Assembly (NCBI RefSeq): GCF_030506285.1
Contig: NZ_CP119422.1
Coordinates: forward strand, 2,294,001-2,358,000
DNA: 64,000 nt
Source of the DNA: Catalinimonas niigatensis
Lineage (GTDB): Bacteria > Bacteroidota > Bacteroidia > Cytophagales > Cyclobacteriaceae
Direction of reading: 5' to 3'
Part shown: in pieces, positions 25,710 through 34,232 of the stretch
Layout of the letters: each line of letters starts with the position of its first letter
Position numbering within the stretch: position 1 is the first letter of the stretch
Translations under genes and position numbers: made by a program
Notes under the pieces: generated by a model
Database searches by the model: none
Told to the model about the DNA's origin: nothing
What the model saw: the letters and a program-made list of their open reading frames with translations, nothing else

Positions 25710-27029
25710 TTATTCAATAAGATTTCCGGTAGCATGGCGAATTTCCAGTTCTGCCAGTTTGAGCTGTACCCAGGCATTTAGATAGTCGGACTGTACTTGT
25801 CTAAGCTCATTTTCTGAGTCAATCAAATCGCTCACGCCGCTTATTCCTTCTTTGTATTGCAACTGCATATTCTGGTATACTTTTTCTGCCAGTTTTAAGG
25901 CGCGTTGCTGTATTTCCACTGCCCGCCGCTGGGTCTGCATGCTGGCAAGCGCATTGGAGATTTCACTTTGTACCTGCTGTTCCAACAGGCTAATCTGATT
26001 TTGGGTCTGGCTCTGCTGTATCCGCTTCTGGGAACGCTGAGATTTCTTGCTAAGACCATCAAAAATGGGGACTGAGAGTTGTAGCCCTACGTAGCTCATG
26101 GGAAAAAACTCATAATAATCTTCATCCAACTCTCCGAATCCCGACTGCCCATATACGCCTACCGCATAAAGAGAAGGTAAATAACCTGCCTGTATCTGTT
26201 TCTCTTCCAGTTGCTGTACTTCAAACTGTTTCTGTGCCAGAGCTACATCCGTGCGTTGCACGCTGTCAGCAATGATAAAAGGAATATTTTTCTCCTGCTC
26301 CATATCAATATGGGTATCAATGGCAAAGGGAGAAGTCATGGGCGTGTTGGTCAAAAGCCTGAGATGATTGAGTAACTGCTGATAGGTAACTTTCAGGTTG
26401 GCTATCTGATTGCTGAGACTGGCTTGGTTCAGTTGCAAACGCTCCACATCAGTAGATTTTGCGAGATCATTTTGTCTCAACAGATCCGTAATCTTAATTA
26501 GCCTCTCCAGAGATTGTATATTTTGCTCCAGCAGCTTCATTCTTTCCGCTACGGACTGGGCATTGTAATAGGTACTGGATACCTGATACACCACTTCTTC
26601 TTTGGTTTGGTGTAATTGCAGTTCGGCAATGTCTCGCCCTGTCTGTGCGGCTTTGATTCCGACAGGCAACTGAGGGTTATAAAGCACTTGCTGTAGTTGC
26701 AGGCTCAGATTGGTTTGGTGCGGCAGTCCGAATGATAAAGGAAGATAACCTCCACCCTCTCCGCCACCAAAAGCAGAAGCAGGGGCCACCTGGGTAGGAA
26801 TATCAAAATAGTATTGATGCGTTCCATTCAGATCAATGGTAGGCAAGAAATTATTTTTGACCTCTTTAACTTGTTCATCAAATAAATCCTGGCCCTGATA
26901 CCTGATTTTGATATTTAAATTTTCTTTGAGTGCTTTATCCAAAAGCTCATTCAATACATAAGGGCTTTGAGCCCAAAGTGGAAGGCTGAGAAAAGTCAGG
27001 ATGAGTGAAATGAGAGACCGGTTGAACAT
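25710..27029 (-). CDS. TolC-family outer membrane efflux protein
   Basis: A 439-residue outer-membrane channel with a signal peptide (1-20, ending LWAQ). It shows the two-fold TolC repeat of long helices and strands: LNELLDKALKENLNIKI with NNFLPTIDLNGTHQYY in the first half, and VQQLEEKQIQAGYLPSLYAVGVYGQ in the second. A Gly-rich loop (AFGGGEGGGYLP) follows the first strand. Its promoter region carries two 18-bp operators matching the one upstream of the TetR gene. Confidence 0.95.
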   Translation of the reverse strand: MFNRSLISLILTFLSLPLWAQSPYVLNELLDKALKENLNIKIRYQGQDLFDEQVKEVKNNFLPTIDLNGTHQYYFDIPTQVAPASAFGGGEGGGYLPLSFGLPHQTNLSLQLQQVLYNPQLPVGIKAAQTGRDIAELQLHQTKEEVVYQVSSTYYNAQSVAERMKLLEQNIQSLERLIKITDLLRQNDLAKSTDVERLQLNQASLSNQIANLKVTYQQLLNHLRLLTNTPMTSPFAIDTHIDMEQEKNIPFIIADSVQRTDVALAQKQFEVQQLEEKQIQAGYLPSLYAVGVYGQSGFGELDEDYYEFFPMSYVGLQLSVPIFDGLSKKSQRSQKRIQQSQTQNQISLLEQQVQSEISNALASMQTQRRAVEIQQRALKLAEKVYQNMQLQYKEGISGVSDLIDSENELRQVQSDYLNAWVQLKLAELEIRHATGNLIE

Positions 27030-27046
27030 TTATTTTAAATTTTATT

Positions 27047-27064
27047 TTTAAACAAGTGTTTAAA
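27047..27064 (-). promoter_or_regulatory. TetR-type operator O1 of the efflux genes
   Basis: TTTAAACA-AG-TGTTTAAA is an 18-bp palindrome with perfect 8-bp arms, lying 17 bp upstream of the TolC-like start codon (27029). It matches two other sites at 27116 and 27886. A repressor bound here would block transcription or early elongation. Confidence 0.75.
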
Positions 27065-27115
27065 CGCCGGATATAAGAGCAGGTTGTCGCGATAGAAAAA
27101 TATTTAAATATTATT

Positions 27116-27133
27116 TTTAAACGACTGTTTAAT
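27116..27133 (-). promoter_or_regulatory. TetR-type operator O2 of the efflux genes
   Basis: TTTAAACG-AC-TGTTTAAT has the same 8-2-8 geometry as O1 with two mismatched arm positions. Its centre lies 69 bp from that of O1, in the gap between the TetR gene and the TolC-like gene, so the pair may flank the efflux promoter. Confidence 0.7.
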
Positions 27134-27162
27134 TATGAATTTAAAAAAAGTGCGTCTTGAAA

Positions 27163-27789
27163 TCAGCTTATTTTTAGATAGGCCATAAGCATATCAGGGA
27201 TGATATGTTTGAGATCTTCAATGAATTTATTCAGATCTTCATTCTTTATTTCGCTTATCTTTTCCATATAAGGCATTCCCAAAAAAGACATTACGATAGG
27301 AGACATAATGAGGTGCTCGAAATGTCGGGGATCAATCCTTCGTATTTCACCTTTATCTGCTTCTTCTATCAGTTGTTTGGCCAGGGCAGTTTCCCCAAAT
27401 TTTTCCCACTTGTTGGAAATAATTTTTTTACAAAACTCAGAGTTGTTCCTAAATTCATTCATAATGAAGAAAGGAAGATCCGGCGCTTCTTTCAAATGAT
27501 CAATCAGTTGGGATACGTAAATACGCAATCTTTCTTCCAAAGAAAGGTCATGGGCATTGAGTTTTTCAAAAATTACATCGGCATATTCTGTCAGGTTCTC
27601 AGCAAGTATCGTTTCATACAGTTTTTCTTTGCTCCTGAAATAGTAATTCATCAGGGCAATATTTACTCCCGCCTCATCAGCCACATCTCTGATTTTGGTG
27701 CCGGCAAAGCCACGTTCCGTAAAAAGACGCTTGGCTACCTGTCTTATCTTCTCCTCTGTATTCTCGCTCTTTTCAGTATGATCAGCCAT
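27163..27789 (-). CDS. TetR-family transcriptional regulator of the efflux operon
   Basis: A 208-residue regulator with a TetR DNA-binding domain at residues 10-60 (IRQVAKRLFTERGFAGTKI, then ADEAGVNIALMNYYFRSKEKLYETIL) and a helical ligand-binding C-terminus. It lies just upstream of the TolC-MFP-RND genes on the same strand. Three copies of one 18-bp palindrome flank it (O1 and O2 downstream, O3 upstream), which suggests that it represses both itself and the pump and is released by a pump substrate. Confidence 0.93.
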   Translation of the reverse strand: MADHTEKSENTEEKIRQVAKRLFTERGFAGTKIRDVADEAGVNIALMNYYFRSKEKLYETILAENLTEYADVIFEKLNAHDLSLEERLRIYVSQLIDHLKEAPDLPFFIMNEFRNNSEFCKKIISNKWEKFGETALAKQLIEEADKGEIRRIDPRHFEHLIMSPIVMSFLGMPYMEKISEIKNEDLNKFIEDLKHIIPDMLMAYLKIS

Positions 27790-27885
27790 TTTAAATAATT
27801 AGAATCTATGCAAAAAGATGGTGACGTTTAATTATCCCAGATCTGTTTCTAAAACTACACTCCACTTTCTGGGCTAAATACGTTT

Positions 27886-27903
27886 TTTAAACAATTGTTT
27901 AAT
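27886..27903 (-). promoter_or_regulatory. TetR-type operator O3 upstream of the TetR gene
   Basis: TTTAAACA-AT-TGTTTAAT shares the 8-2-8 palindrome of O1 and O2 and lies 96 bp upstream of the TetR start codon at 27789. This points to autoregulation. Confidence 0.7.
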
Positions 27904-27988
27904 TCCTCTTAAAGTTCAATATGCACTTAAAAAGTTAATTAAAAAATTATCTTTAATAACTGACAAGCAATATACCCGGCTTTATGCC

Positions 27989-28444
27989 TTACGCATGCTC
28001 TTTCACTTTTAATTTGTTTTCTCTGTAGGCTACATATTGTGGAATGAAAATGGCGGCAATACCTCCGGCAATAAAATGCATAGGTAAAGCCAGTCCATAA
28101 AAACCTTCAGGTACTGCATCTCTATTGGGAAAAACCGGTACTGCCATCATACCCATGCTACAGATTGTAAGGAAAATGGTCATGATGACAAAGATCACTG
28201 TAGGCTGTTTGGTATTTTCTGCCAAGAAGTAGTATGCAAGAGAAGCCAATACCAAAGGTATTAACGAAGCAAAGCTCACCGTAAGGACATTAATCACCTG
28301 AGGAACTTCCACACCAGTAACACCGGAATAGGTTAAATGGTAAATATTGTTGATGATAGCAGCAAGCACTCCTGCTACTACCCCTGCAATCAGATATTCT
28401 TTCATGGACAATCTGCTTGCTTTTTTGTTTCTATCGGATTCCAT
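27989..28444 (-). CDS. Four-TM membrane protein of unknown function (DUF6069-like)
   Basis: A 151-residue protein with a basic N-terminus (NKKASRLS) and four hydrophobic segments at about 15-33, 50-72, 82-103 and 117-138, ending in a charged tail. The arrangement recalls small DUF6069-type membrane proteins, but this is an impression. It lies 30 bp downstream of the TrkA-C protein gene on the same strand and is probably co-transcribed with it. Confidence 0.65.
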   Translation of the reverse strand: MESDRNKKASRLSMKEYLIAGVVAGVLAAIINNIYHLTYSGVTGVEVPQVINVLTVSFASLIPLVLASLAYYFLAENTKQPTVIFVIMTIFLTICSMGMMAVPVFPNRDAVPEGFYGLALPMHFIAGGIAAIFIPQYVAYRENKLKVKEHA

Positions 28445-28474
28445 AAAAATATGTTGGTTACTGGTTAAAAAAAT

Positions 28475-29263
28475 CTAACTTTTAGTATCTATCACCGTTT
28501 CCTGTTCAGCTTTCGCTTCCTTACGTTCCGCTTTTTTGTTTTCTTCTATGGCCTGCTGTCTGTTCTGAGTTGCGGCCCGTCCTCTTTTCCTTTCACTCAA
28601 TGAGCGCAATGCTGATTCGCGACCATACATGATCAAAAGATCTCCTTCTCTAATAAGTGTATCTCCGTTAGGAAGGCCAATATATGTACCGTTTTCACGC
28701 TCCAACCCAATCAGGTTTAGCCCTTCCTGTCTTAAATTCAAGCTTCTTAATCTATGTCCTGCCATCCAGTGCTCATGTTCTACCAACATCTCTGTGATTT
28801 CGTATTCACCGGAGAGGTGCAAAATCCCTGCATAATCCCTCACTTTAATATCAGTATACTTTTCCAACAAATGATTGATCCATCTGGAAAGTGCTTTATC
28901 TACCCATTTGCTTTTGGATAAAGTCCATAAGAGCGTAAACCCTCCCAGCAATACACTTATCTTTTTTATCCATGCCATGGTACCCGCCTGATGGTCTACA
29001 AACGTCAGTACCAAAGTTGCCAGTACCGAAACGATACCTATGTTCCCTAGTAGCATCAAAACCATAATGATGCGTCTACGCACCGGATGCCCTACGATTC
29101 GTTCTGATTCACGGGTTGCATAGCCTACTCCTGTAAAGACCGAACGCGCCTGAAACTTGGCCGTCTGTTCGGAAAGCCCGGTGTGTACAAGCGCAATAGT
29201 AGCAAAGCGGGTTACCAGAATAGATACAGAAACTATCACAATTAGCGATAATACGGATGCCAT
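28475..29263 (-). CDS. Membrane protein with a TrkA-C (RCK_C) regulatory domain
   Basis: A 262-residue protein with three hydrophobic segments (about 4-27, 65-88 and 95-113) and a cytoplasmic RCK_C/TrkA-C domain at about 150-228 (ITEMLVEHEHWMAGHRLRSLNL, then GLPNGDTLIREGDLLIMYG). A charged Lys/Glu/Arg-rich tail ends it. TrkA-C domains bind ligands such as nucleotides or c-di-AMP in ion transport systems. No pore signature is visible, so it may be a regulator rather than a channel. Confidence 0.8.
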   Translation of the reverse strand: MASVLSLIVIVSVSILVTRFATIALVHTGLSEQTAKFQARSVFTGVGYATRESERIVGHPVRRRIIMVLMLLGNIGIVSVLATLVLTFVDHQAGTMAWIKKISVLLGGFTLLWTLSKSKWVDKALSRWINHLLEKYTDIKVRDYAGILHLSGEYEITEMLVEHEHWMAGHRLRSLNLRQEGLNLIGLERENGTYIGLPNGDTLIREGDLLIMYGRESALRSLSERKRGRAATQNRQQAIEENKKAERKEAKAEQETVIDTKS

Positions 29264-29587
29264 AGTTATTTATTCAATTATTTATATAGATAACTAATTC
29301 TATTCTACTGATTGTTTAAATCTCATCTGAAAGTAATGTCCATTTTATGGAGAAGTGACACGTCCCTGATCAGCAAGACCCCTTAAAGTAGCTTTTCATA
29401 CTTTACAATTGTTTATTTTTTCCTCCAAAGAAGATGGATTACCCACACGTCCATTCGCTTTTTAACTTTTAGATAACTGTGATCAGTCTAAAATACCATC
29501 CTCGCCAGATAAAGACAAGGCGCTATATTGGTTCATTGGCTACAAATTCATACATTCAATGGTCAAGTACTACCTATCTTTGTCTCC
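29264..29587. other. Divergent promoter region, no gene seen
   Basis: A 324-bp gap between the TrkA-C gene (minus) and the heme lipoprotein gene (plus). TATCTTTG at 29576-29583 matches the Bacteroidota -7 element, but it is only 4 nt from the chosen ATG (29588) and no good -33 element sits at the right distance. It is noted as a possible promoter of a nearly leaderless mRNA, not asserted. Confidence 0.35.
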
Positions 29588-32500
29588 ATGAAAAAAAGCT
29601 TAGCCTTACTGCTGTTATCTTTTCTTGCTGCCTGTCAGGATCAAACCATATCATTTTCGCCTGAAGCGAAAACAGCACTTTCTACATTTGAAATCATGGA
29701 AGGTTTCCGGATAGAACTGGTTGCCTCTGAGCCTTTGGTAGCCGACCCAGTGGCTATGGAAATTGATGAGTACGGTCGCATCTATGTGGTGGAAATGCAC
29801 GGCTATCCACTGGACGTAGAAGGTTCAGGTAAGGTGAAGCTTTTGCAGGATACTGATGCAGATGGCCTCCCCGACCAGGCTACGGTCTTTGCCGAAGGTT
29901 TAATCTTACCCACCGGCATCATGCGTTGGAAAAATGGCGTACTGGTTACCGACGCGCCGGACGTCTGGTACCTGGAGGATAGCGATAATGACGGCAAGGC
30001 GGATATTAAAAAGAAGATGCTCACCGGCTTTGCCCGTTCCAATCCCCAGCATAATCTCAATACTCCAGTCTATGGGTTAGATAACTGGATCTATCTGGCC
30101 CATGAAAGCAGCGTGTCTACTAAGTTCTTTCATGAGAAATTTGGGGGAGAAGGAGAAGAGATTAGCTTTCCCGAAAAGCCTGAAATTAAACTTCCCCGGA
30201 ATGCCAACGGAAGAAATGTACGTTTCCGCCCTGATACGTATCAACTGGAAGCTATGTCCGGGGAATCACAATTTGGGATTACCTTTGACGCCTGGGGACA
30301 TCAACTCCTGACCAGCAATGCTACCCACCTTTTCCACGAAGTGATGGCTGCTTCTTATGTAGAGCGTAATCCGCATCTGGCCATCCCAAACACCATCGCT
30401 TATCTTCCTTCTTATGGCTGGGGAGTTGAGGTTTTTCCTATTACTGAAAATCCTGAGCACCAACTGCTTACAGATGTAGGAACCATCACCTCTTCTTGTG
30501 GTGTAAACTGGTATCAGGGTGATCTTTTCCCCGAAAAATTCAAGCAGGTGACTTTCGTGGCTGAACCTGTGCACAACCTGGTGCACGCAGATGTCATCAG
30601 CGACAAAGGCGCTACTTTTAGTGCGGATCGGCTTTTGAAAGATAGCGAATTCCTGGCTTCTACCGATAGCTGGTTTCGCCCGGTAAATTTCTACCAGGGA
30701 CCGGATGGTGCCCTTTATTTGATAGATTACTACAGAAAAATCATTGAGCATCCCGAATGGATGTCAGAAGAGGTGAATAATTCCGGACAACTCTATGAAG
30801 GGACTGATTTGGGAAGAATTTACCGCATTGTACCGGAAGATACGCCTGCGATGTCCTTTATGAATAAGATCAAGCTGGGAGATGAAGACAATAAGTCATT
30901 AGTCGCTAAACTTGCGCATCCCAATTTGTGGTGGCGTCGGCATGCCCAGCGTCTCTTGCTGGACAGGCAGGCAACTGAGGCTACAGAGCAACTTCAAAAA
31001 ATGGCTTTGCAAGCAGAATCCCCGGAAGGCAGGCTGCACGCGCTCTGGACCCTGGAAGGTCTGGGTGCAATACGTGAAGAAGTACTTTTGACGGCTTTAC
31101 AGGATGCACAAAGCGGCGTACGGGAAAATGCCATCAAAATTGCTGAGAAGCATTTACAGGATTTCCCAGCACTTCAACAGGCACTCTATGCCCTCACCGA
31201 AGATGAGGATGCGAAAGTGCGCTTCCAGTTGCTTTGCAGTCTGGGAAGCATAAAGGAAGACAAAGCGCAGGAAGCGATCTGGCAATTGCTGGAAAAGGAT
31301 TTGCAGGATGAATGGGTACAATATGCTGCTTTATCTTCTTCCGGTGGAAAGGAGACCGAGTGGATGAAAACAGCCATCAAACGGCTTACCAACAAAGAGA
31401 GCACGTCGGCAGCTCCCTTTTTCAAGAAACTGGCTGCGACAATTGGCAATTCGGGAAACACAAAGGCCATTGAGCAGCTCATTTTGACAGCCACTGCCTC
31501 CACTGCAAACAACGCTCAGACGTGGCAGGTAGCAGCGCTACAAGGACTTGCGGACGGACTTAGCACAAATTCTGCTTCTCTATCTTCTAAAAATACGTAT
31601 CAGGAGCGTTTACTAGCGTTGATATCTCCTCTAACATCTCCCCCATTGAGAAGGGCTAGCCTGAATTTGCTTATAGCCTTGGGCTTACCTGAAAACGAGC
31701 GTATACTGGCACCTGCACTTGCAAAAGCTGCCCAGTCCTTGAAATCAAAGCAGGCTGATCCCGATTGGCGTACCGATGCCATACAGTTTTTGTCGTTGAG
31801 TGCTCCTGATCGCTACTTTGATCAGCTCTCTGCCCTTGTCCAACCGCAGGAACCCATTGCCGTACAAAAAGCTGCCATCCGTAGTATGGGACAGGGAAGT
31901 GAGCTTGCTCCCTGTACTTTTATCCTGGATAAATGGTCTGGTCTGACACCGGAACTAAGGGATGAAGCCATTAATGTTTTTGTCAGTAGCCAACAACGTA
32001 TGCTGCTGCTCCTCGATGCCGTAGAAAAGCAAACCGTAGCCCCTGCTACTATCGGTTGGCGTCGTAGCGTAGAATTAATGAATCATGATGATGAAGCAGT
32101 ACGTACTAAGGCCCGTTCGTTGCTGGCTGACTCTGCACCGAATGAAGCTGAGGTAATACAACAGTACCAAAGTGCACTGGAACTTGATGGCAATGTACTG
32201 AATGGCCGCGCTGTTTTTGAACAGGCTTGTGCCCGCTGTCATTCTTATGCCGGGCAATTAGGCAAAAGTATTGGCCCTGACCTATCTACACTGAGGAACA
32301 GGAGCAAAAATGCGATCATGGAAGATATTCTGATGCCTAACAAATCCATTGCTGACAGTTATGAATTCTGGGAAGTCATACTCAACAATGGCAAGAAACT
32401 GACAGGGATCATCAGTTCAGAATCAGTAAATGCGCTGACGCTCACTGACCTAACTGGACAAGAAAGTACCATCCAGCGCCAAGACATACAAGCATTAAAA

Positions 32501-32623
32501 GATATAGAAATTTCTGCTATGCCTTCTGGTTTAGAACATCAAATAAATCATCAGCAAATGGCAGATCTGCTGGAATTTTTAAAAAGCCCTCCCTCAACAA
32601 CACTTCAGTCAGCCATGCGATAA
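29588..32623 (+). CDS. PVC-type heme-binding lipoprotein: beta-propeller dehydrogenase-like, HEAT repeats, cytochrome c
   Basis: A 1011-residue lipoprotein (lipobox LAAC, Cys16). Residues about 30-430 form a six-bladed NHL/sorbosone-dehydrogenase-like propeller (EPLVADPVAMEIDEYGRIYVVE, then GPDGALYLIDYYRKIIEHP). Residues about 440-840 are HEAT-like helical repeats. The C-terminus is a cytochrome c domain with heme motif CARCH (881-885) and axial Met region ILMPNKSIADSYE. These membrane-bound dehydrogenases are abundant in Planctomycetes and in Bacteroidota and are thought to oxidise sugars or related compounds. The start at 29588 gives the lipobox; the frame opens at 29528. Confidence 0.92.
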   Translation: MKKSLALLLLSFLAACQDQTISFSPEAKTALSTFEIMEGFRIELVASEPLVADPVAMEIDEYGRIYVVEMHGYPLDVEGSGKVKLLQDTDADGLPDQATVFAEGLILPTGIMRWKNGVLVTDAPDVWYLEDSDNDGKADIKKKMLTGFARSNPQHNLNTPVYGLDNWIYLAHESSVSTKFFHEKFGGEGEEISFPEKPEIKLPRNANGRNVRFRPDTYQLEAMSGESQFGITFDAWGHQLLTSNATHLFHEVMAASYVERNPHLAIPNTIAYLPSYGWGVEVFPITENPEHQLLTDVGTITSSCGVNWYQGDLFPEKFKQVTFVAEPVHNLVHADVISDKGATFSADRLLKDSEFLASTDSWFRPVNFYQGPDGALYLIDYYRKIIEHPEWMSEEVNNSGQLYEGTDLGRIYRIVPEDTPAMSFMNKIKLGDEDNKSLVAKLAHPNLWWRRHAQRLLLDRQATEATEQLQKMALQAESPEGRLHALWTLEGLGAIREEVLLTALQDAQSGVRENAIKIAEKHLQDFPALQQALYALTEDEDAKVRFQLLCSLGSIKEDKAQEAIWQLLEKDLQDEWVQYAALSSSGGKETEWMKTAIKRLTNKESTSAAPFFKKLAATIGNSGNTKAIEQLILTATASTANNAQTWQVAALQGLADGLSTNSASLSSKNTYQERLLALISPLTSPPLRRASLNLLIALGLPENERILAPALAKAAQSLKSKQADPDWRTDAIQFLSLSAPDRYFDQLSALVQPQEPIAVQKAAIRSMGQGSELAPCTFILDKWSGLTPELRDEAINVFVSSQQRMLLLLDAVEKQTVAPATIGWRRSVELMNHDDEAVRTKARSLLADSAPNEAEVIQQYQSALELDGNVLNGRAVFEQACARCHSYAGQLGKSIGPDLSTLRNRSKNAIMEDILMPNKSIADSYEFWEVILNNGKKLTGIISSESVNALTLTDLTGQESTIQRQDIQALKDIEISAMPSGLEHQINHQQMADLLEFLKSPPSTTLQSAMR

Positions 32624-32701
32624 GTAATCAATTTTCCTATACTGTTTGCCGAACTTCCATGCATATTATTTAGGTTTGTAAAGCAATTAATACTTATCAA
32701 T

Positions 32702-33301
32702 ATGTTTACAGGTATCATTGAGTCTACTGGTGAAGTTATCAATATTATCAAAGAAGGAAGTAACCAGCATTTTGAAATACGCAGCCATCTGGCCTCTGAG
32801 CTCAAAGTAGATCAGAGCGTGTGCCATAATGGTGTATGCCTTACAGTGACGGAAGTATCGGGCGATACCTATCGGGTAACAGCCATTGATGAAACCTTGA
32901 AAAGAAGTAATCTTGGTACCCTTGTCGTAGGAAGTAAGCTAAACCTGGAGAGGTGCATGCCTGCGCACGGCAGGTTTGATGGTCACATCGTACAAGGTCA
33001 TGTGGACCTTACTGCCAGTTGCACACAGATCAGTGAACAGGAGGGTAGTTGGCTATTTGATTTTACCTATGAAACCAGCAACCCTGAATATCTGACGGTT
33101 GAAAAAGGCTCTGTTACCATTAACGGCGTCAGCCTGACTTGTTTTAATTCTACCGAAAATAGTTTTAGAGTTGCTATTATTCCTTATACCTATGAGCATA
33201 CTAATTTTCATCAGTTGAAAGTAGGCGATCAGGTGAACCTGGAATTTGACATCATTGGCAAATACATCAGTAAAATCATTTCCCGGCAGAATTTTCACTA
33301 A
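32702..33301 (+). CDS. ribE: Riboflavin synthase, alpha subunit
   Basis: A 199-residue enzyme that dismutates two 6,7-dimethyl-8-ribityllumazine molecules to riboflavin. It begins with the invariant MFTGIIESTGEV and contains two lumazine-binding repeats (first with VCHNGVCLTVTE, second with SVTINGVSLTCFN), plus the GHIVQGHVD motif between them. The gene is isolated from other rib genes. Its last 26 bp overlap the 3' end of the opposing PAP2 gene. No FMN riboswitch was seen upstream. Confidence 0.97.
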   Translation: MFTGIIESTGEVINIIKEGSNQHFEIRSHLASELKVDQSVCHNGVCLTVTEVSGDTYRVTAIDETLKRSNLGTLVVGSKLNLERCMPAHGRFDGHIVQGHVDLTASCTQISEQEGSWLFDFTYETSNPEYLTVEKGSVTINGVSLTCFNSTENSFRVAIIPYTYEHTNFHQLKVGDQVNLEFDIIGKYISKIISRQNFH

Positions 33302-33902
33302 TCTGTTTATATCGCTGTAGGCTCTTTGAGGAGATAGGTTCACCATAAATCCGGGTGGTAAGCCATAAATGGAGTTGAACGGTAATCCAGCCCACCACTA
33401 TTCCTCCTAATGCCCCTACCAGTATATCCGAAGGATAGTGTACGCCCACGTGTATCCGGCTATAAGCGACAATGGCTGCCCAGAGGAATCCCCAGGCAAA
33501 CCAGGAAGACCAATCTTTGAGCAGTAACCATAAAGAAGTGGCCAAAGCAAAAGTGGTGGAAGCATGTGAGGAAGCAAAACCAAAACGGCCTCCGCATCCG
33601 GCCACTACATTGATCAGATGTCCGATATCAGGATCATGACAAGGCCGTAGCCTACCGAAGTAAGGTTTCATAAAACCTGAGGTAAGCTGATCTGCCAGAC
33701 CTACCGAAATGACAACGCTTAGCATGATTAAAGCGCCTTTCCACCTATACCTGCTGACCACCAAAATGATCAGCAACACATATACAGGATACCAGGTATA
33801 TTTATAGGTGATCCAATACATCAGGACATCCAGCCATTCGCTATGCAGGCTATTGAGGAATAAAAATAGCTGCTGATCCAGCTCTTCCAGTTTTTCAAGC
33901 AT
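33276..33902 (-). CDS. PAP2-family membrane phosphatase
   Basis: A 208-residue, about five-TM phosphatase with the three acid-phosphatase signatures KPYFGRLRPCHD, SSHASTTFA and SRIHVGVHYPSD. PAP2 membrane enzymes dephosphorylate phosphatidic acid, undecaprenyl diphosphate or lipid A. The sequence fits the undecaprenyl-diphosphatase/PgpB-like group but the substrate is not fixed. It overlaps ribE tail to tail by 26 bp. Confidence 0.93.
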   Translation of the reverse strand: MLEKLEELDQQLFLFLNSLHSEWLDVLMYWITYKYTWYPVYVLLIILVVSRYRWKGALIMLSVVISVGLADQLTSGFMKPYFGRLRPCHDPDIGHLINVVAGCGGRFGFASSHASTTFALATSLWLLLKDWSSWFAWGFLWAAIVAYSRIHVGVHYPSDILVGALGGIVVGWITVQLHLWLTTRIYGEPISSKSLQRYKQISENSAGK

Positions 33903-34232
33903 AAATTATCAGGCTAATTCTTGAATAAAGAACGCAATTTATGATAACTCTATGAAAAATCATGGAATTAAGACCAAACACTCATGAAACTCAGAAGGTT
34001 TTTGATAACACTCATTATTCACCGCTCCAATAGACGTATATGCTATTCGGATAGTATCCCATAGCTGTTATGTATACAACCTGAATCTGTGAATAAGCAA
34101 GAGAATATGAGGTTAGAATATGCTAAATGACGAGGCCTTATGAAGCTCACCATTATTACGAAAAAATTAATAAACCTACCTTGATTTGGGAAATGGTTTG
34201 ATAGACTTATGCATTGGGTGATGGATCGTCAG
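33903..34232. other. Gene-free region of about 330 bp
   Basis: No open frame with protein-like composition, RNA fold or repeat was recognised. It should contain the promoter of the PAP2 gene and the 3' end of the opposing unit. Confidence 0.4.
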
